Assembly (NCBI GenBank): GCA_022820435.1
Contig: JAJEFL010000160.1
Location: 1-24,952 of the forward strand
DNA length: 24,952 bases
DNA from: Bin80 sp022820435
Lineage (GTDB): Bacteria > Bacteroidota > Rhodothermia > Rhodothermales > Bin80
Direction of reading: 5' to 3'
Shown here piece after piece: positions 21,038 to 24,952 of the stretch (positions are counted from its first letter, which is position 1; each line of letters begins with the position of its first letter). A model generated the notes under the pieces. That model searched no databases, was not told where the DNA came from, and was given only the letters and a program-made list of their open reading frames with translations. Made by a program: the position numbers and the translations under genes.

Positions 21038-24009
21038 TTCCCAAAGAATGCAAGCGACTAGCCGAGATTGACTTTCCCCTTGCTGAAGTGTCAAGGTATG
21101 CTGCACGGGAGAAATTGCTTCGGCATGGGCATCCCTCCACGCTTCATCAGTGGTGGGCCCGTCGCCCGCTGGCATCTTCCCGGGCAGTGTTACTGACCTT
21201 GCTGTTTCCAGACCCATGTGATTCTCATTGCCCAAGAGCATTCAAAGAGGATGCGCGTCAAATTCTACTGAAATGGCCTAAAAAACCTCAGGGATGGGCA
21301 AAAACCATTGCCTCAGACGCAGGACTTCGTAAGGCAATACAGGAGTTCATAGCTGATTTTTCTAATTGGAATAATGCTACAGATCCTTCCTATCTAAGGG
21401 TGAGCCGTGCACTGGTCAAAGTTGCTCATGGCAATGAACTTCCATTGGTCGTGGATCCCTTTTCTGGTGGAGGGGCAATACCACTGGAAGCATTACGGCT
21501 TGGATGTGAGGTGTTCGCAAGTGATCTTAATCCAGTGGCATGTCTCATTCTTAAGACAGTTCTAGAGGGCATACCTCAATCTGGTCCGGAGTTAGCGGAA
21601 GACTTGCGCCAGATTGGAGCAGAAATTAAAAGCGTAGCCGAACGGAAATTGGCCGATTTGTATCCGACAGATCCAGATGGATCAATACCAATAGTTTATC
21701 TATGGGCACGTACTGTTCGCTGTGAGGCCCCTAACTGTGGAGCAGAAATTCCGCTTATGCGCTCATTCTGGTTATGCAAGAAGGCTAAGAAAAAAAAAGC
21801 ATTACGATACAATATTAAGAGACTAAGCGGTTCGTCTCCCCGAGTTGAGTTTGAAGTTTTTGAGCCCAAATCGGACGAGGATGTACCCGTAGCTACGGTA
21901 GTGCGTGCGAAGGCCACATGCATCTGTTGCAAGGCGGTGTTGCCCCCCGAACGGGTACGGGCACAACTTGCAGTACAAAAGGGAGGGGCAGATGTTATTT
22001 TTGATGCCGAGGGCCACCGGATAGGAGGGGCACGCATAACAGCGGTGGTAATTCTAAGATCAGGCCAAAAAGGCCGGTATTATCGTCCTCCAGCTGATGC
22101 AGACTACGTAACGGTTCGTGAAGCACAGGAGCGTGTGGCGAAGATTTTAGATGATTGGGAGCGTGGAGGAAAACAGGATATTTGCCCGATTCCAGATGAG
22201 CCAACTCCGGCGGGTGGTGGCTCAGGGGCTGGGCGTGCTTTCAGTGTGCAACGTTACGGAATGCTCCAATGGGGTGATTTGTTTACAGCCCGCCAGAAGG
22301 TGGCTCTGGTAGAGTTTGGAAAATGCTCAAGTAGGAATTCGATCTCATTTGGAGCACAACATATCTTGATAGCGCTGCTTCTAGGGAAAATGGCTGACGG
22401 AAATAACTCGCTTGCTCGCTGGGAAAGTGGAGCAGAGAATCCGGTGAATCTATTCTCACGTCAGGCCATTCCTTTGGTATGGGACTTCTGCGAATCTACC
22501 CCAGGCAGCAATGCGAGAGGTGTTTTTCTTTCAAGCCTTGAGTCTGCGTGTAAGGTGATAGAAACTCTTCAAGTTGAGACTTCAGGCCAAATACAACAAG
22601 CGGATGCGACGAATCATCCGTTACCAGATCAGTCAGCCGATATCTGGTTTACCGATCCACCGTATTATGATGCAGTGCCTTATTCGGATCTGTCGGACTT
22701 TTTTTTAGTCTGGCTCAAACGCACTCTACCCAAGCATTATCTTCTTCAGGACCCCTTTAACACGGAAAACCTCCTTTCTCCTAAAGAGGCTGAAATTGTG
22801 CAGGACGAAACGAAAATAAGTAACGGTCAGCCTAAGGATCGTCACTGGTTTGAGGAGAGTATGTCACAAGCTTTTGCAGAAGGGAGACGAATAATACAGG
22901 AGGGCGGTGTGGGTTCGGTTGTGTTTGCACACAAGACAACCGAGGGCTGGGAGGCACTTCTTTCGGGAATGATTCGAGGCGGTTGGACCATCACCGGTTC
23001 ATGGCCGATTGCGACCGAAAGTCCATCACGTCTGCGGGCAAGAGAATCTGCTGCACTAGCTACCAGCGTTCACCTTATCTGTCGTCCAAGACCAAAAGAT
23101 GCAACGGTTGGTGACTGGGTAGACGTGTTGCGTGAGTTACCAAAGCGTGTAAGTAGTTGGGTGGAGCGCCTTCAGGGAGAGGGCATTCGGGGGGCTGATC
23201 TAGTTTTTGCATGTATTGGCCCGGCACTGGAAATCTTTAGTCGTTATCGTGCGGTAGAGACCGCAGAAGGTCACGAAGTCACACTGGCAGAATACCTGAA
23301 AAAGGTCTGGGAGGTTGTGGGACGTACGGCATTGGAACAGATTCTCGGTACGGGAGAATCTTGTTCGGGTGATGACTTAGCCGGAGCACTGGAGGAAGAT
23401 GCCCGCCTTACGGCTTTATTTCTCTGGACGCTTCAGAGCACAAGAACGGCCAGAGACGATGAAGCGGAAAGTTCAGAAATTCCTGCCAAGACGAAACCCA
23501 AGGGTTTCAGTCTCCCATTTGATGTCGTTCGCCGTTTTGCTCAACCCATGGGGATTGATCTTGATTCCTGGAGTGGCAGTGTTATCTCCCAGCAAAAAGG
23601 CATCGTACGTTTACTACCGGTTATGGAGCGCATTAAGGATCTCTTTGGTGAGGAAGGGGCAGTCTCAGCAGCGGAATGGATTCATATTGATTCTCAAAAG
23701 AGCCTCCAGGGAGAACTTTTCGCTGAACAAGACACCGTAACAGCCCCCAAGAAATCTCGCAAAAGAAAAAGAATTTTAGGGGATGATGCAGAATTCGACT
23801 CCAGTGATGTTACAGTGCTGGATCGGGTGCATGCAGCAATGCTGTTTCAGGCTGGCGGCCATACGGGCGCTCTGCGGAAATTGATAGAAGCGGAACTTGG
23901 CCGTGGTCCAGAGTTTCTGCGGTTGGCCAATGCATTGTCTGCGTTGTACCCAGGGGGCAGTCAGGAAAAACGGCTTTTGGATGCGATGCTGTTAGCAGCA
24001 CCAAAGTAA
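21034..24009 (+). CDS. DUF1156 adenine-specific DNA methyltransferase
   Basis: This 991-residue protein starts with the DUF1156 signature: I-D-F-P-L-A-E-V-S, A-A-R-E-K, then H-Q-W-W-A-R-R-P-L-A-S-S-R (about 12-50). The SAM-binding motif I is D-P-F-S-G-G-G-A-I-P (141-150), followed by S-D-L-N-P-V-A. The catalytic motif IV is D-P-P-Y-Y-D-A-V-P-Y-S-D (541-552), the N6-adenine type. Between them, C230, C235, C248 and C296/C298/C299 could form zinc sites. A long C-terminal helical part (about 690-990) is unassigned. It probably marks host DNA so that the island's nuclease and helicase spare it. It overlaps the DUF1016 gene by 4 nt; the ATPase follows after 13 nt. Confidence 0.93.
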   Translation: MIPKECKRLAEIDFPLAEVSRYAAREKLLRHGHPSTLHQWWARRPLASSRAVLLTLLFPDPCDSHCPRAFKEDARQILLKWPKKPQGWAKTIASDAGLRKAIQEFIADFSNWNNATDPSYLRVSRALVKVAHGNELPLVVDPFSGGGAIPLEALRLGCEVFASDLNPVACLILKTVLEGIPQSGPELAEDLRQIGAEIKSVAERKLADLYPTDPDGSIPIVYLWARTVRCEAPNCGAEIPLMRSFWLCKKAKKKKALRYNIKRLSGSSPRVEFEVFEPKSDEDVPVATVVRAKATCICCKAVLPPERVRAQLAVQKGGADVIFDAEGHRIGGARITAVVILRSGQKGRYYRPPADADYVTVREAQERVAKILDDWERGGKQDICPIPDEPTPAGGGSGAGRAFSVQRYGMLQWGDLFTARQKVALVEFGKCSSRNSISFGAQHILIALLLGKMADGNNSLARWESGAENPVNLFSRQAIPLVWDFCESTPGSNARGVFLSSLESACKVIETLQVETSGQIQQADATNHPLPDQSADIWFTDPPYYDAVPYSDLSDFFLVWLKRTLPKHYLLQDPFNTENLLSPKEAEIVQDETKISNGQPKDRHWFEESMSQAFAEGRRIIQEGGVGSVVFAHKTTEGWEALLSGMIRGGWTITGSWPIATESPSRLRARESAALATSVHLICRPRPKDATVGDWVDVLRELPKRVSSWVERLQGEGIRGADLVFACIGPALEIFSRYRAVETAEGHEVTLAEYLKKVWEVVGRTALEQILGTGESCSGDDLAGALEEDARLTALFLWTLQSTRTARDDEAESSEIPAKTKPKGFSLPFDVVRRFAQPMGIDLDSWSGSVISQQKGIVRLLPVMERIKDLFGEEGAVSAAEWIHIDSQKSLQGELFAEQDTVTAPKKSRKRKRILGDDAEFDSSDVTVLDRVHAAMLFQAGGHTGALRKLIEAELGRGPEFLRLANALSALYPGGSQEKRLLDAMLLAAPK

Positions 24010-24022
24010 AACGAAAATTCCG

Positions 24023-24952
24023 ATGAAAGAGATAACGTTAGAAAACTTCCGGTGTTTTCATACGAAGCAGTCCGCTCACCTTGCTCCACTCACGCTGCTA
24101 GTAGGGGAAAACAGTACAGGCAAGACTTCTTTTTTGGCCGCGATTCGGGCACTGTGGGACTGTATATATGGACAACGCAATCCAAATTTCAGAGCGTCTC
24201 CGTTTGATTTGGGGGATTTTGACGATGTCTCACATCGACGAAGTGAGAGGAGTAGGTCAGCATCCGAATTTGAGATAAGGGGACAAATTGATCAGGGAGG
24301 GCATGCCAAGGTTGTATTTAAGAAAGAGGGCAGAAATCCCGTACCGGCAAGGATCCGTTTTACCGAAAATGACAATTGGATAGAAGACTCCCGTGAGAGC
24401 GAAACGAATCACTGGATGCGGGTTGGTACTCGCAGAGGAGCATGGGAAGTATCCTTGTCCACAATTTTTCAGGGCAGAGCCATGCCATTGATTGATTCCA
24501 GACAATTCATCTCGGCGATTTTATTAGGTAGGCTCTCGAATGAAAGCGAAGATGGAACAATGCCTGTGCCCTTAAATGGGGCACCTGCCTTCTCAAAAGA
24601 AGATTTGGACTCAATCAGAAACATCAGGTTGATGGATCACCTTCCTGCCAGGAATCAGCCGTATGCAAATGCGCCAGCCCGTTCAAGTCCGCGACGCACA
24701 TATGATCCGGCATCCCTAGGCCCAGACCCCAAAGGAGAGCATGTTCCGTCGCTCTTGGCGAATTTAGCCGTTGAGGCTCCAGATGTATGGACAAGCCTTA
24801 AGCAGAGGCTAGAAAAATTCGGATCTTCCGCTGGAATTTTTGACGAAATTGACATTAAGCGTTTAGCAAAATCAGGGGATGATCTATTTCAGATTCAGAT
24901 CAGAAAATCTGGCAAAAGACTGAAAGGAACGAAACACAAATTAATGGACGCA
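24023..24952 (+). CDS. AAA ATPase, OLD/RecF-like, cut by window end
   Basis: The first 310 residues are present and the frame is open to the last base. The N-terminus M-K-E-I-T-L-E-N-F-R-C-F, then L-T-L-L-V-G-E-N-S-T-G-K-T-S-F (Walker A 28-36), is the ABC-type head of OLD/RecF/SMC-like ATPases of the AAA_15 kind. Walker B and signature motifs would lie beyond the window, as would any TOPRIM nuclease domain. It starts 13 nt after the methyltransferase stop and is most likely the next gene of the same operon. Whether it is an OLD nuclease or an ATPase only cannot be decided here. Confidence 0.85.
   Translation, partial: MKEITLENFRCFHTKQSAHLAPLTLLVGENSTGKTSFLAAIRALWDCIYGQRNPNFRASPFDLGDFDDVSHRRSERSRSASEFEIRGQIDQGGHAKVVFKKEGRNPVPARIRFTENDNWIEDSRESETNHWMRVGTRRGAWEVSLSTIFQGRAMPLIDSRQFISAILLGRLSNESEDGTMPVPLNGAPAFSKEDLDSIRNIRLMDHLPARNQPYANAPARSSPRRTYDPASLGPDPKGEHVPSLLANLAVEAPDVWTSLKQRLEKFGSSAGIFDEIDIKRLAKSGDDLFQIQIRKSGKRLKGTKHKLMDA

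Noticed and set aside
13028..24952. Classical DISARM or BREX locus
   Set aside because: Only helicase and methylase functions are shared. DrmA, DrmB, DrmC, PglZ, BrxC and BrxB are not visible, and the methylase is of the DUF1156 type.

Overview
Organism. The window looks like a chromosome segment from the Bacteroidota/Rhodothermota/Balneolota side of the FCB group, with moderate GC. The best clue is the minus-strand order rpmB-rpmG-DUF4295, because DUF4295 is a small protein typical of that group. Other clues are a six-bladed-propeller lipoprotein and the rarity of Shine-Dalgarno sequences. No species can be named.

Layout. Positions 1-12100 are mostly core genome. In order they hold: repeats and hairpins at the left edge; a secreted propeller lipoprotein (-); a frameshifted small secreted protein (-); the 3' remnant of coaBC (+); a uracil-DNA glycosylase homologue that lacks the usual Fe-S cysteines (+); dnaB (+); a solitary AAA ATPase (-); a minus-strand cluster rpmB-rpmG-DUF4295-tRNA-Pro-tRNA-Arg-tRNA-Cys; a LolC/E-type permease (-); ychF (-); two small membrane or thioredoxin-like genes (-); a small exported protein (+); and nusB (-). 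The tRNA-Arg(UCU) gene is split in its anticodon loop by a 204-nt Azoarcus-type (IC3-like) group I intron.

Positions 12650-24952 are a plus-strand defence-island-like cluster: a decayed copy of the helicase 5' end; an ATPase with a degenerate P-loop; two tiny ORFs; a SNF2 helicase fused to a DUF3883 domain; a long in-frame palindromic repeat array; a DUF1016/YhcG PD-(D/E)xK nuclease; a DUF1156 adenine DNA methyltransferase that overlaps it by 4 nt; and an OLD-like AAA ATPase cut by the window end. Helicase, methylase, nuclease and ATPase together suggest an anti-phage or restriction-like system. The set does not match canonical BREX or DISARM, since no pglZ, brxC, drmA, drmB or drmC is visible.

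Most striking signal. Between helicase and nuclease lie 18 head-to-tail copies of a 78-bp (twice 75-bp) unit. Each carries a 23-bp hairpin (10-bp arms around a 3-nt centre) and encodes a 26-residue repeat with the core P-I-L-Q-T-V-S-A-E-S. One further palindrome sits inverted at the left end of the array. A related palindrome, in the same reading frame (P-I-H-Q-T-V-S-G-Q-S), lies inside the neighbouring DUF1016 nuclease gene, between its N-terminal helical domain and the rest. This points to a protein-embedded palindromic element, comparable in principle to Rickettsia palindromic elements, that has expanded into an array next to a nuclease gene containing the same element.
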